Source: Buxus sempervirens
Taxonomy: Eukaryota > Streptophyta > Magnoliopsida > Buxales > Buxaceae
Assembly: GCA_947561395.2 (NCBI GenBank)
Contig: OX387194.1
Coordinates: 17,036,048 to 17,100,047, forward strand
DNA: 64,000 nt
Direction: 5' to 3'
Part shown: in pieces, positions 1 through 10,450 of the stretch
Layout: each line of letters opens with the position of its first letter
Numbering within the stretch: the first letter of the stretch is position 1
Notes under the pieces: model-generated
Told to the model about the DNA's origin: nothing
What the model saw: only the letters and a program-made list of their open reading frames with translations
Database searches by the model: none
Made by a program: the position numbers and the translations under genes

Positions 1-90
1 TTTTTCTTTATTTGCTTCTTTTTTTGAATTGAATTGAATTGTTGGAATATTCTAGGGCTTCCAACAGGTCCTACAAAAAAAAGAAAAGGA

Positions 91-979
91 TCTGAAATTC
101 AAAGGCTTTCAGAGGCCCAAAGAAATTTTTGGAAAAAGTCTGAAATTCAAAGGCTTTCAGAGGCCCAGGGATATTTTTGGAAAAAGTCTGAAATTCAAAG
201 GCTTTCAGAGGCCTAAAGGATATGTGTCTATAATTCAGAAGCTTATAGACGGCCCAAAGAATATGTGTCTATAATTCAGAGGCTTATAGACGGCCAAAAA
301 AGGTTGTGTCTAAAATTCAAAGGCTTTTAGATGGCCCAAAGAAATGATTTGTCTAAAATTCAGAGGCTTTTAGATGGCCCAAAGAAATGATTGTCTAAAA
401 TTCAGAGGCTTTTAGACGGCCCAAAGAAATGATTTGTCTAAAATTCAGAGGCTTTTAGACGGCCCAAATGATTTGTGTCTATAATTCAAAGGCTTATAGA
501 CGGCCCAAAAAGGTTTTTGAAAAAGGTCTGAAATTCAAAGGCTTTCAGAGGCCCAAAGATTTTTTGAGAAAAAGTCTGAAATTCAAAGGCTTTCAGAGGC
601 CCAAAGGAAAAAGATCTGAAATTCAAAGGCTTTCATAGGCCCAAAGGATAAAGTCTGAAATTCAAAGGCTTTCAGAGGCCCAGAGATCTGAAATTCAAAG
701 GCTTTCAGAGGCCCAAAGGAAAAAGATCTGAAATTCAAAGGCTTTCAGAGGACCAAAGGATAAAGTCTGAAATTCAAAGGCTTTCAGAGGCCCCAAGAGT
801 TTTGAAGAAGTATGAAATTCAAAGGCATTCAGAGGCTCAAAGAGTTTTAAGAAAAAGTCTGAAATTCAAAGGCTTTCAGAGGCCCAAAGAGTTTTGAAAA
901 AGTCTGAAATTCAAAGGTTTTCAGAGGCCCAAGGAGTTTTGAGAAAAAGTCTGAAATTCAAAGGCTTTCAGAGGCCCAA
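91..979 (-). repeat. Tandem array of hairpin-forming units in the retrotransposon leader
   Basis: About 20 imperfect units of roughly 30-60 bp. Each unit is a short inverted repeat around a near-constant 9-nt loop TTCARAGGC, followed by GGCCCAAAG-like spacer. Three stem families occur: TCTGAAA/TTTCAGA (for example 91-113), GTCTATAA/TTATAGAC (267-291) and GTCTAAAA/TTTTAGAC (393-417). Both arms change together while the loop stays constant. A few units carry an unpaired change. There is no coding sense: the short open frame at 34-216 is only the array read through. Confidence 0.85.
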
Positions 980-2456
980 TGGATTTTCTCTCACATTTTA
1001 TTTATTTATTTATTTTTTTGAAGCATTTTATTCAAACTCATTTCCCTTTATCATTATTTAAAGGCTAAAAGAACAAGATTTAGTGGGAAAAACTGATTAA
1101 AATTGAATTCTCCGCAAAAACCGCATATGCAATACGGTCCGGCTTTACCCGTATTTAAATTACGAGCAAGCCGTGACCGTATAGTTAACACGGGCGAGCC
1201 TAGCCCGTGTAATAAATGCGGTTTTACGGAGCTCTTTTATGTTTTTCCAGTTTTTACATGGTTTAATCATTTTGATTGCTCATTCAAACATACGGTTCAC
1301 CCATTGCAAGGCTTCTAAACTGTCCCAAAGTGGACTTTGGCCTATTTGCAAAACATATGTCTAGGAGGGCACATGTACCCTCCAAATTGACACCATACTC
1401 AAGAATTTGGTACCCTTTTGTCGCCTCTTGTATGAACATTGGGTAGGATTGATTCTAAGCAGAGTTAGAAACTCTTCCTATGGGCTACACTACTTTTAGG
1501 AAACATGCATATTTGGGACCAATTTTATCCCGAACCAACGGGCACCAGGGCACCACTATTACATGAAAATAATGCAAAAATTAAGGTTACCTTGTTACCT
1601 TGTTTACCTTCAATATGGGATCCGCATTATGCCCTGGTTTGTAAGCCATGCAAACGGCCTTCCCTCAATTACAAACCCATATCCCCACGTAATTTTGTAT
1701 TTTAGCCAAAAACGTGTAACTTCACCTTCAAGCGTAGGGGCTTTGGGTTTTGGCTTAATGGCAACTTAGCACTCAAGCCTAGTGATGACCAGAATCAAAT
1801 CACAGATCCACGTTATCATCACATCATTGGCCCAAAGCTCTAAGGTGAATGTTTTCACTTTCACTTTTCGAAGTATCGACCTCATTGCGCCAAGCTACAT
1901 ACATTCGAGTTCAACTTCCTATAGGTTAAGGGCAGGCTGTGTAAAATATAAAATGTGCACAGTGCATTGTAAAAATTGGGTGCATTCACAACAACCCAAA
2001 CCCTTGCCACTCTTTTCGTAGCCATGCATAAACAAACCAAGGCATAATAGGAAAGCATATTTAAAGTAAACAAATACACAAAGTAGTCCCTATAGCACCT
2101 AAACATGCTCACGAAAATCATCCAATCATGCAAACAAATGATCATGTTATACAACCCAAAAACACATCATGGAGATCATGCTGAAAATTAAAACATGATA
2201 TTATAAAAATACAGCAATAAATCAGCATGGTTTAGCAAAACGAACCTCCCCTACGCATGTTTCTAGAAACAATCCTATAAATCAAAATTAAGCATGTTTC
2301 TACCCCCATCAATTCTTAAGCAATAAATTAGATGTAAAACATAACCCACATGCTTAAGAACACAAAATAGCAAGCAAAACAAAAATATACTAAAAAACAC
2401 AAAATAGCAAGCAAATAAAAAACATGAACAAACACCAAAAGGCTCAAATCCACAAG
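980..2456 (-). other. Retrotransposon leader, no gene seen
   Basis: Leader sequence between primer site and hairpin array. It contains a cluster of ACGGTCCGG/CCCGTAT-type half-palindromes at about 1118-1235, resembling those in the U3 of the related LTRs. Short open frames here lack recognisable domains and are probably chance. Confidence 0.5.
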
Positions 2457-2474
2457 TCCCCAGCAGAGTCGCCA
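2457..2474 (-). other. Primer-binding site of the minus-strand LTR element
   Basis: In minus sense this reads TGGCGACTCTGCTGGGGA, two bases inside the LTR end at 2477. The same 18 bases follow the 5' LTR of the element at 19308. The TGGCGACTC start resembles the tRNA-Arg-type sites reported for Ogre/Tat elements. That tRNA assignment is from memory of the family, not verified. Confidence 0.8.
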
Positions 2475-2476
2475 GT

Positions 2477-4285
2477 TGTGAGACATAGGAAAAAAATCAT
2501 ATTCAAATGACTTCCTGAATCACACGGGATTGGTTAAAAACACTGAGTTGCCACCATTCTGTTTAGGTGTGAATGGACACCAAAATATCAAATAAGCACA
2601 AAAGGCAAATTTACGGTTAAAATAACCCTTTAAAAAAACAACCAGAGATGGGTAAGGGGATTAGGTTATGAACAGGGGAAGGTGTTAGGCACCCCTATTC
2701 ATCCACACAAGGTGGTTCCCAGGTATTGTTCATGTTAAAATAAAGGAAAAAGGCTTGCTATAAAAATCACAAAAAAGACAAAAGTGTATGGTTTTTTCAT
2801 ACGAATAGCCTAATTGATCCAGAACTTTCAAATATGATCATACCATTCCTAGGGTTTCATGATCAAAACAGAATTGAGATGAAATCAAATAAAACCAATC
2901 TAAAGTGAAAACTTCAAAAATCTGGCTTCAAGTTAAATTCTAGAAATCTAGAAAAATATGATTTTTATGAAATATTGCAGATTTGAACTTGAATAGTCCT
3001 GGACATAGATATAACCCAGATTTCACATTAAATCAAGAAATAAAAACCAAAAATACCCACGTTGATGAAGAACATCAAAAGGGGAGAACTGAGACCGTAG
3101 GGCTTCTCTCAAAAGTAGAAAAGGACTCAAAAATCACTTCATGAAACCCTAGAAGTTACTTTCAGGCTTCTGAATCCATATCTACCATATTGATTATGAT
3201 AGATCCAGGATCTTAGCCTAATATCACAAAAATCACGAAAATAGTGCTGTAGGTGCAAAAGTGGGAAAAATCCAAATTTTAGCAAAAAGTGGGGATCTCA
3301 TGCTATGGACATCATAGATTCATATGATTCATTCATTCAACATAAAAACCATTAAAACATGATCAGGATATTCAAAATAGCCACATCTCATAGATTTGAG
3401 CACATGGGGGCCTGCCCTACGGATCCACCTGTTCTCTTTTCCCCTAGCTTTCTCTTCACGTTTTATGGCTAGAGAGGATTCTTGGGGTACTTGGAGATAG
3501 GTTTGGGTACATAAACACAATCAAAGGCTTTATTCTAAAAAAAAGGAGAAAAACAGATATGGGGTTCTATTCTAGGGATCCACCTGTTCCCCTTTCCCCT
3601 AGCTCTTTCTTCACGTTTTACGGCTAGAGAAACTCTTGAGGTACTTAGAGACAAGTTTAGGAATACAAGATAAAAGATGGCCTTATTCTACAGCAATAGA
3701 GAAGATCCTATTACTCCTAGAATTGAAGACAGAAAATAAAAAGGAAAAGGGACTTACCTGGATTGAGCAAGCAGAGCAGCAGGGATTCCTCTCTTCTCTT
3801 GGAGCTCCTTGTACTTCAAAATTTCGTGGCCTTTTGCTTGAGGAGAAGCCTTCTATTTATAGGCAAACTCAGGGGTATGGTTGGTCCAAGGTTTGGCAAG
3901 ATAGAGTTTCAGATTGAGTTAAACACAAGGATAATGCCCATCCATGGCCAACAAGGATAAATGAGATAATTCGAACAGATAAATAAGAGAATTCACTTAT
4001 CCAAGAGAGATATTTGGGTGCAGATAAGGCTCAAAAATCAAAAAGGTAAAATTCGCACAAAGACCCCCGTGTCCGTATATATATTACGGTCGCGCCCTGC
4101 CCGTATTATTAATACGGGCACGCCGTGACCGTATATCAACTGCAGGTATGACCAGACCATAAACAAAATACGGTCATGACCAATTTGGCCAGATTTTACA
4201 CTCTTTTTTTTTTTTGACCTGTTTCAAATCCCAATTAGTATTTTCAATTATTTTCTCATTTTTAGTGCAATTTGGGGTGTCTACA
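2477..4285 (-). repeat. 5' LTR, 1.8 kb, of the left element
   Basis: In minus sense the LTR starts TGTAGACACCCC at 4285 and ends CTCACA at 2477. It carries a TATA box and palindromes in its first part. Five bases CCTCC follow it at 4286-4290. They match the DUF247 coding sequence expected there, so they are the likely target duplication. The partner copy lies outside the window. Confidence 0.75.
3853..4118 (-). promoter_or_regulatory. U3 promoter region: palindromes and TATA box
   Basis: In minus sense, CTATAAATAG at 3862-3853 is a good plant TATA box. Upstream of it lie a 17-bp CCGTA..TACGG-type palindrome at about 4073-4089 and the 19-bp palindrome CCCGTATTATTAATACGGG at 4100-4118. The same ordering, palindromes then TATA box, occurs in the other two large LTR elements. 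Confidence 0.6.
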
Positions 4286-4910
4286 CCTCCGTGGCAGGTC
4301 AATTGGCCGCTTCCCTTTTCCTTAGTGAAGAACCTTCTGAAAGAAGCTTTGTTTCATTAACTCCTCCAGAATTATGATAGGGATCTGGTTGCCGATCACA
4401 AACATGGCACGAACTATTAGCTTGATTTTCTCTCTATCTCTTTGCTCACCAAATATAGCATCCTCTGGGGGATAACCCAGTAGCTTCCAACCACCTAAAG
4501 CACAGATTGCGGCTTGTAACATTAAGCAGCCATCGTTGATCATCATTGATATGAAATTTTCTTGGGAAAGACGATAGAGAGTCATCGTTCTCGTAGAGAG
4601 CTCTTGCTTCAGTCTCCACCCTTTTTATGGCTTCCACATACAAACGAGTAGTATCCACATCTTTGCTGCTTCCGAAAACATGTTTCCAGGACTGATGTTT
4701 TATTGCTTGCCATTCAGGATTAGGATCTTCGGAGTGGAATGGTCCGAAACTAATTGGTGTGCCTGGATCACCCAGATGCTTTATAGCCCCACTGTCACTG
4801 GTAGGTTTGTTGCTAAAGCAGAACTTGAATATGAGAGGCCTCTGAAGCAACTCTTTGCAGCCCTTACGCCTCTTGTAGTACCTGCCGGTGATGGTGGTAG
4901 GCGTGGCCAT
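4286..4910 (-). pseudogene. DUF247 gene, 5' fragment, cut by an LTR retrotransposon
   Basis: DUF247 proteins are plant-specific, usually 400-550 residues with a C-terminal membrane anchor. Some act in grass self-incompatibility, but the role of this one is unknown. The start (ATG at 4910) opens with MATPTTITGR, matching MAVPTTITGR in the copy at 48475. Family blocks are visible: ISFGPFH, AIKRVETEARALYEND, FISMMINDGC and GNQIPIIILEEL. It is broken three ways: a frameshift near 4561-4585 just before FISMMINDGC, a TAA stop at 4322-4324 where the paralogue has serine, and the LTR insertion at 4285/4286 that removes the rest. It is the older-looking of two tandem paralogues. Confidence 0.85.
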
Positions 4911-5389
4911 TGCAGTTCAGAATTCAGATGAGAGGAACTGAAAAAATAAGAATGACCATAGTTGGTGAAAAACAAGAGATAATTGCTGTAACTTTTTCTC
5001 CTCTGTCTACTACTCTAATAATGTAATGTGTTGCTTTGGATTCTCCTAATAATAAAAAGATGACTAGCTAATGGGTTCTGAACTATAAAGACATGTAAAC
5101 AGCTGCTTTCTTTTTGGGGGAAAAAGGTGGTGATTCAACAAACCTGAGCTCATGTGAACTAGAGATCTGAACCGTCAATCTCCTTGAGCCTTGCATAAGA
5201 GTCAACAAAACCAAGAGGAATTAAAACGCAGAAGCAATCAGATGGGCCAAGGCTTGAGGATACATCAGCTTGAGCTTTCTGAGTCACAACTCCGGAGAAA
5301 AAGCAACCTTGACTAGCCTAGACTGCCTGGTCATGCTTTTTCTATCACCATACGACTAGTGGGCTACGTACCATGAAAGTAGAAAAGCA
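4911..5389. other. Duplicated 5' flank of the DUF247 gene
   Basis: The sequence upstream of the DUF247 start is clearly similar to 48476-48720, and its distal part (about 5225-5397) to 52259-52420. It includes a shared promoter-proximal stretch with TAATAATGTAATG and a GGTGATTCAACAAACCTGAG motif. No gene seen. Confidence 0.7.
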
Positions 5390-5397
5390 ATCTAAGG
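5390..5397. repeat. Target site duplication, left copy
   Basis: ATCTAAGG, repeated at 39366-39373 immediately outside the right TIR. Counting one more base gives AATCTAAGG versus GATCTAAGG, that is 8 of 9. Confidence 0.85.
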
Positions 5398-5569
5398 CAG
5401 CCCGCATCCTCTCTTTTGAATCGTCGTTCGAGTGGTCATTCGAACGACGATAGCGTGACGCGTGTCCAACCTTTTGAATCGAATGCGACGAACGGCAACT
5501 AACGACGATAGCCCGTTAGTTTTGGCTTTCGGCCGTGAGCCGTTAGTCTTCGTTTTCGGCCAAATGGTT
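5398..5569 (+). repeat. Left terminal inverted repeat (172 bp)
   Basis: Matches the reverse complement of 39194-39365 with only a handful of substitutions. Weaker similarity continues inward (a GTGGTTCG block and a CGAACGAAG block). About 22 bases in lies a perfect 12-bp inverted repeat, ATCGTCGTTCGA / TCGAACGACGAT, with a 7-base centre. This is a plausible transposase binding site. Confidence 0.9.
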
Positions 5570-7566
5570 AATAAGAACCATTCGACTGTGGTTCGGCCGA
5601 ATGGATTTTCTCCTTCCTATTGCGCCCGCGAAACACGAAACGAACGAAGTTTTCAAAACTCCCTCCTTTGTCTTCTCCGATTCCTGTCGCGCTCAGACGA
5701 TTGAAATTTATTGATTTCCCCTCACGTTTGTTGGAGAAGAGAATGATTGATTTGTCCCACTGATTGCGTTTACGTTGATTAATTGTGCGAGACTGTAGAT
5801 TCAAGTGCTTCTTCTTCCCCATTTGGTTTCCATCGACCTGGCAATTCATCTAAATTTAACTGTGCAACATTGTACATTGCATTCAGGTTGATTAAATTGT
5901 CTGAAGGAGTTCATACCTGACATCTTGAGGAACTGCCCAAATTTTGGGAGCTAACGGCTTGAAGGAGTTGCTTCAGAATCGAGTTGCGCGAACGGTGAAC
6001 GTCTAAATATTTTTGAAATTGCATGGAATGAATTATTTGCTTTTTCACTATCAAGTAATCTTCAAGTGACATTGTGTTTCTTCGTTTTTTTTGTTAGTAA
6101 ACCTAAATTCTATATTCCAGATTATATTTCCAAGATTTAAGAATCTAAAAATCCTATTTAGATAAGCAAGATTATGAGGTCAGATTTGTAAACTAGAATC
6201 TAAAATGACGTTTGATTGACATTGATTATTGAGATTAAATTTGAAGTTTTTGTCTAAAAAATTGCATAAAAAATAATATAATATAATATATATAGAACAA
6301 TAAATGTCTTACTTAAAGTTGTATATATTATTATATAATATGTATCTTTTTACTTAAATATTCAAATTTATATATTAATAAAATTATATATAATATCATA
6401 TAATAATGTTATATTATGTGTATTATAATAATATTATTGTAACATTATATAATACTATTATAATATTATATAATATACGTAACAATTATAATAATTGCAC
6501 ACTTCTATAATATTATATTATATTATAATATAAATCATATTATAATAATATAATTTATGTTTATTATAGTATAAGAAATTTATTACAATCTGAAATTGTA
6601 AAATAGTATATATATTATAATATTATATTAATATAATTAAATTATTATAAATATAATATTATTAATGGCAATAAATCAATATAATATGTTTATTATATTA
6701 TAATATGTAAATCCATATAATATGAATTATTAATATTACTATATTGCGTAGGATATATTAATATATTATTATATTTTAATATATTAATATATTAAATATG
6801 ATCATATATTATAATAATATATTAAATTTATTATAATAATATATTAAATTTAATATAATATTATGATTATGAAATATGTTTATTATATTAATATAATATG
6901 AAATATTAATAATATGATATTAAATATAATATACTAATATATTAATATATTCTAATATATTACATTATAATACTTTTAACGTTATTATTTATTATAATAT
7001 GTTTTATATAATTTGTTATACATAATCTCTAAAAACACAGATTTTGGAAATTTAAGCACCAATGTCCATAATCCCTATAATCACCAAAAAAGTAGATAGT
7101 GATTATGGGCTTGATTATGCAATTGGATAGTAGAATTCGACCTTAAAATCCCAACCAAACACGGCTTTTAGATTATGTAATCAGATTCAAGTATAATCCA
7201 GATTCTATAATGCCCACCAAACACCCCCTTAGGCTTATATATTTAGTTAAGTTAGTTTCTCATTTTTAGTAATTGTCCATTTGTTATTATTATTCTTGAC
7301 TAGTGGCTTGATCATGTGCTCGTGTTTGATTAATGCTTATTTTCTTCTCCTTTTAAGTAATCCTTTATTTTATTTAATTGTTTTTTTTTGGTTCAATTTG
7401 AATGTACCATGGCTTGATCATCTTGGATGTTAATTACTTCGTGAATGTTGTTTATCCATTGTATTTGTTGGTTTTAAGAAGGACGAAACAAACCTGGCCT
7501 CTTATGATCTTTCATTTTAAGTCTGGTTATTTGCTTATACAATAATGAGGGTTTTATATGTAAACA
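5570..7566. other. MULE leader with a kilobase of AT-rich DNA; no gene
   Basis: From 5570 to about 6060 the sequence is ordinary. From about 6250 to 7020 it is almost only TA/AAT repeats. The AT-rich block is edged by GACGTTTGATTGACATTG (about 6210) and, inverted, by a GGGTGTTTGGTGGGCATT-like end (about 7230), so it may be a degenerate MITE. An AACAG acceptor-like site at 7563-7567 just before the transposase ATG suggests a 5' UTR intron, as many FAR1-family genes have. Confidence 0.45.
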
Positions 7567-7581
7567 GAAAACACAACGGAA

Positions 7582-10450
7582 ATGGATAGTGCAGAGGAAT
7601 TGTCATCTAGATCAATTGATGGCATTGAAGACACCATCGATAGGGATGTTGATGGTTTGCAAGAATCAATACAGACAGCATATTTACCAAAGATTGGGAT
7701 GGTGTTTGATTCAAAAGACGACGCACATCAGTTTTATAATGAGTATGCAAGACGAACTGGTTTCGGAACGAGAAAAGACTTACAGCACAAGCACCAACGT
7801 ACGGGCATCCTCCTGGATAGGGTTTTTTGTTGCTCAAAGGAAGGTTATCGTCGGACAGATAAAAGGGATATGGCGGTTGTAAAACATCGTGCAGATACAA
7901 GGACTGGGTGTAAGGCAAGAATAAAAATTGTATTGGAAGCGAGTGGAAAATATATAATTACACAGTTCGAGGAGGGGCATAATCATGAGTTACTTTTGCC
8001 AAGCATGGTCCATATGTTACGATCACATCGGAAAGTAACAGAGGCCCAAGCAGCTGAAATTGATCTTGCAGATTCGACAGGGATACAGCCCAAGAGAACT
8101 GTCGAAATGATGAGAAGGGAAGTAGGTGGCGTTGAATGCCTAGGATTCATGCGGGTAGACTGTCAGAATTATTTGCGGTCCAAATGTAGGGTAGCCATGC
8201 AACAGGGAGATGCAGGAGCCTTATTGGAATACTTTCAAAGAAAACAATTGGAAGATGCATCCTTCTTCTATGCCATTCAGTTAGATGAAGACGATTTTAT
8301 TAGTAACATATTTTGGGCTGACTCTGGGATGATGGCAGATTATACTTACTTTGGTGACGTGGTTTGTTTTGACACTACATATAGAACAAACAAGTATGGT
8401 AGACCATTCGGGTTATTTGTTGGTGTTAATCATCACAGACAAACCAAGATCTTTGGCGCTGCCCTATTATATGATGAAACTGTTCAGACATTCAGTTGGT
8501 TATTTGAAAGCTTTGTAAGAGCAATGTCTAGTAAGAGGCCGAAGACAATTCTCACTAATCATGACCAAGCTATGACGAGTGCAATAGCTTCGGTGCTTTC
8601 GGATACATTCCATCGCTTCTGCGTTTGGCACATGTTCCAAAACGCTGCAAAACATCTTAGCGATGTGTTTAACAGTGAGAAATCGTTTGCAAAAGATTTT
8701 AGTAGATGTGTTTACGAGTATGAAGACGAGGAGGAATTCATAGAAGCATGGAACACAATGATTAACAAATATGATTTATCCTCGAATAGATGGTTGAAAG
8801 CAAAGTTTGAGGAAAAGGAGAAATGGTCTCTGGCATACGGAAGGAACACGTTCTGTGCAAACATGAGTACGACACAAAGGTCCGAGAGCATGAATGCTTC
8901 ACTGAAAAGTCATCTACAGAGGCAAAAGGATTTATTGCGATTCTTGGGGCGCTTCGATGAATTATTGGATGATAGGTGATATGAGGAATTGAGGGCCGAT
9001 TGAGGGAAATCAAATGTTGGAATGTGCACGAAACGTCTACACAGAAGCAATCCTTGAATTAGTTTGTAAAGAAATACTTGATGGTGTCCTTAATTGTGAG
9101 ATGTATGTTTGTGGGGAAGTTGGCGGATTGGTTGAGTATAAAGTCACTAATGATGCTGAACGGAGAGTTCGTCAACATACTGTTACATTCGATCGCGAAA
9201 CTACTTCAGTCAATTGTAGCTGTAAGAAATTTGAATTCAGTGGCATATTGTGCAGTCATGCATTTTATATTCTTCGTGCTAATAGGATAAAGAAGATACC
9301 TGATCAATATATCTTGAAAAGATGGACTAAAGATGCAAATAGTGGTTTGGTTGCATATGAAGAAGGGACTATTGCTGAGGAGAACTCCAAAGCGACAATT
9401 GGGAGGAGGTTTAGAGAATTGTGTCGCAATTTTGCCCAAGCTGCAAGGAAGGCCTCACTGCATGAAGAGTCCTCTGCTTTTGGGAGTGATCTGGTTAAAC
9501 AAATTGAATGTGAGGCGAATAGAATAGTAAAAGAAAAAAACAAAGCTAGAGATATGGATGATGCATCAAGACAAGAAGGAAGTCAAAGTGAATTTGGAAG
9601 GGGGAATGTTTCACAAGCAAATTCTCAGCTAGATTGCACACTTCTAGATAGTGTTGGGGACAATAGTATTAGGGACAATGATTCTCCAGCTACCGGTGTT
9701 GACGATACGGAGATCCTTTCAAGGGCCAAAGGTATTAAAAAGAAGCTAAAGGGTGGTTGGGTTGGCTCAAGTGTTTGTAGGCAAAAAGGTGCGTTGGAAC
9801 AATCTATCAAGCGTACACAGAAGAAAGCAAAACAAGCGGTCAATGAGTCAGTAGAGGAAACCATGAACCAAACAGAGGCTGCAGCAACTTTTGGGGCGTT
9901 TACCTCTAGTAGCCAATCTACTCAGAATTCTTGCACTCCACTAACACCTTATATGAGGGATGCATTTATGATGCCTATTGCACCGATGACTCCACATACG
10001 CCAGCAGTGCAGATATACTTTACTCCATTATTTTTGTTTTGCAAACAACCCTAGTCTTGGTGTTTCTTATAAGGCAACTGACAAAATATGCAGGCATATT
10101 TTGCTTCCAACCAAATGTCACAAGGTGGTGTTGTTGATCATAGGATTTTCGCCCAGGGTATTCAAGGGAATTATGGCTTCACTCAGATGCTGCAAGTAAT
10201 AGTTCAAATTTCTTGACTCACAATCAATAATTTACAAAGTTGTAATAATAAAATTATCTTTTTTGCAGCCAGTTGTGATGTAGCATGGCAATCCACCGAA
10301 TGCAAGCACACAATGGGACAACCTACGGTATTAGTTGAATACTTCCAGTTGTGAATACTCTAACTTGCTCTTGCTGTTTCATTTTATTAAGTCACTTGTT
10401 CACTTTTCAGGTAGCGGATTCCTTCAACTTGCCCTGCCACTAAAGCAATG
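7582..10450 (+). pseudogene. FAR1/FHY3-family MULE transposase, broken
   Basis: Domain order fits a FAR1-type MURA transposase. A FAR1 DNA-binding domain spans residues about 48-137 (FYNEYARRTGF to EEGHNHEL). The MULE transposase core has FDTTY (D264) and TNHDQAM (D328). After the break, a SWIM zinc finger at about 9215-9260 reads CSCKKFEFSGILCSH. It is a DNA transposase by ancestry; host FAR1 proteins are transcription factors. Lesions: TGA at 8977-8979, where the family has Trp; a frameshift near 8990, so the remainder reads in another frame from about 9014; and TAG at 10281-10283. Exons after about 10014 are inferred (10094-10195, then 10269-10327, then from 10415). The donor near 10015 reads AT instead of GT. 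The start is the first ATG of the long frame. Confidence 0.85.

Larger units (their letters stand above)
1..4285 (-). mobile_element. Large LTR retrotransposon, minus strand, 5' part only (Tat/Ogre-like, probably gag-only)
   Basis: The minus-strand reading order is 5' LTR (4285 to 2477), primer-binding site (2474 to 2457), leader, then a hairpin tandem array (979 to 91). The element then leaves the window. Its primer site is identical to that of the complete element at 19308-32645, and the array sits at a comparable distance from it. No gag is seen in the part present, so gag-only status is inferred from that relative. The LTR ends TG..CA in minus sense (starts TGTAGACACC, ends CTCACA). It abuts DUF247 coding sequence at 4286, so the element inserted into that gene. 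Confidence 0.75.

Noticed and set aside
91-979. Possible CRISPR-like array
   Set aside because: Plant nuclear context, units imperfect and variable, no unique spacers of fixed length and no cas genes; it is a retrotransposon leader tandem array.
4446-4931. Plus-strand frames opposite DUF247
   Set aside because: Shadows of the DUF247 coding strand.
10015-10093. U12-type AT-AC intron in the transposase
   Set aside because: The donor is AT but lacks the U12 ATATCCTT consensus and the acceptor is AG; a GT-to-AT mutation is simpler.
7582-10450. Functional host FAR1/FHY3 gene
   Set aside because: It lies inside a TIR element and carries two stops and a frameshift; MULE transposase origin is the better reading.
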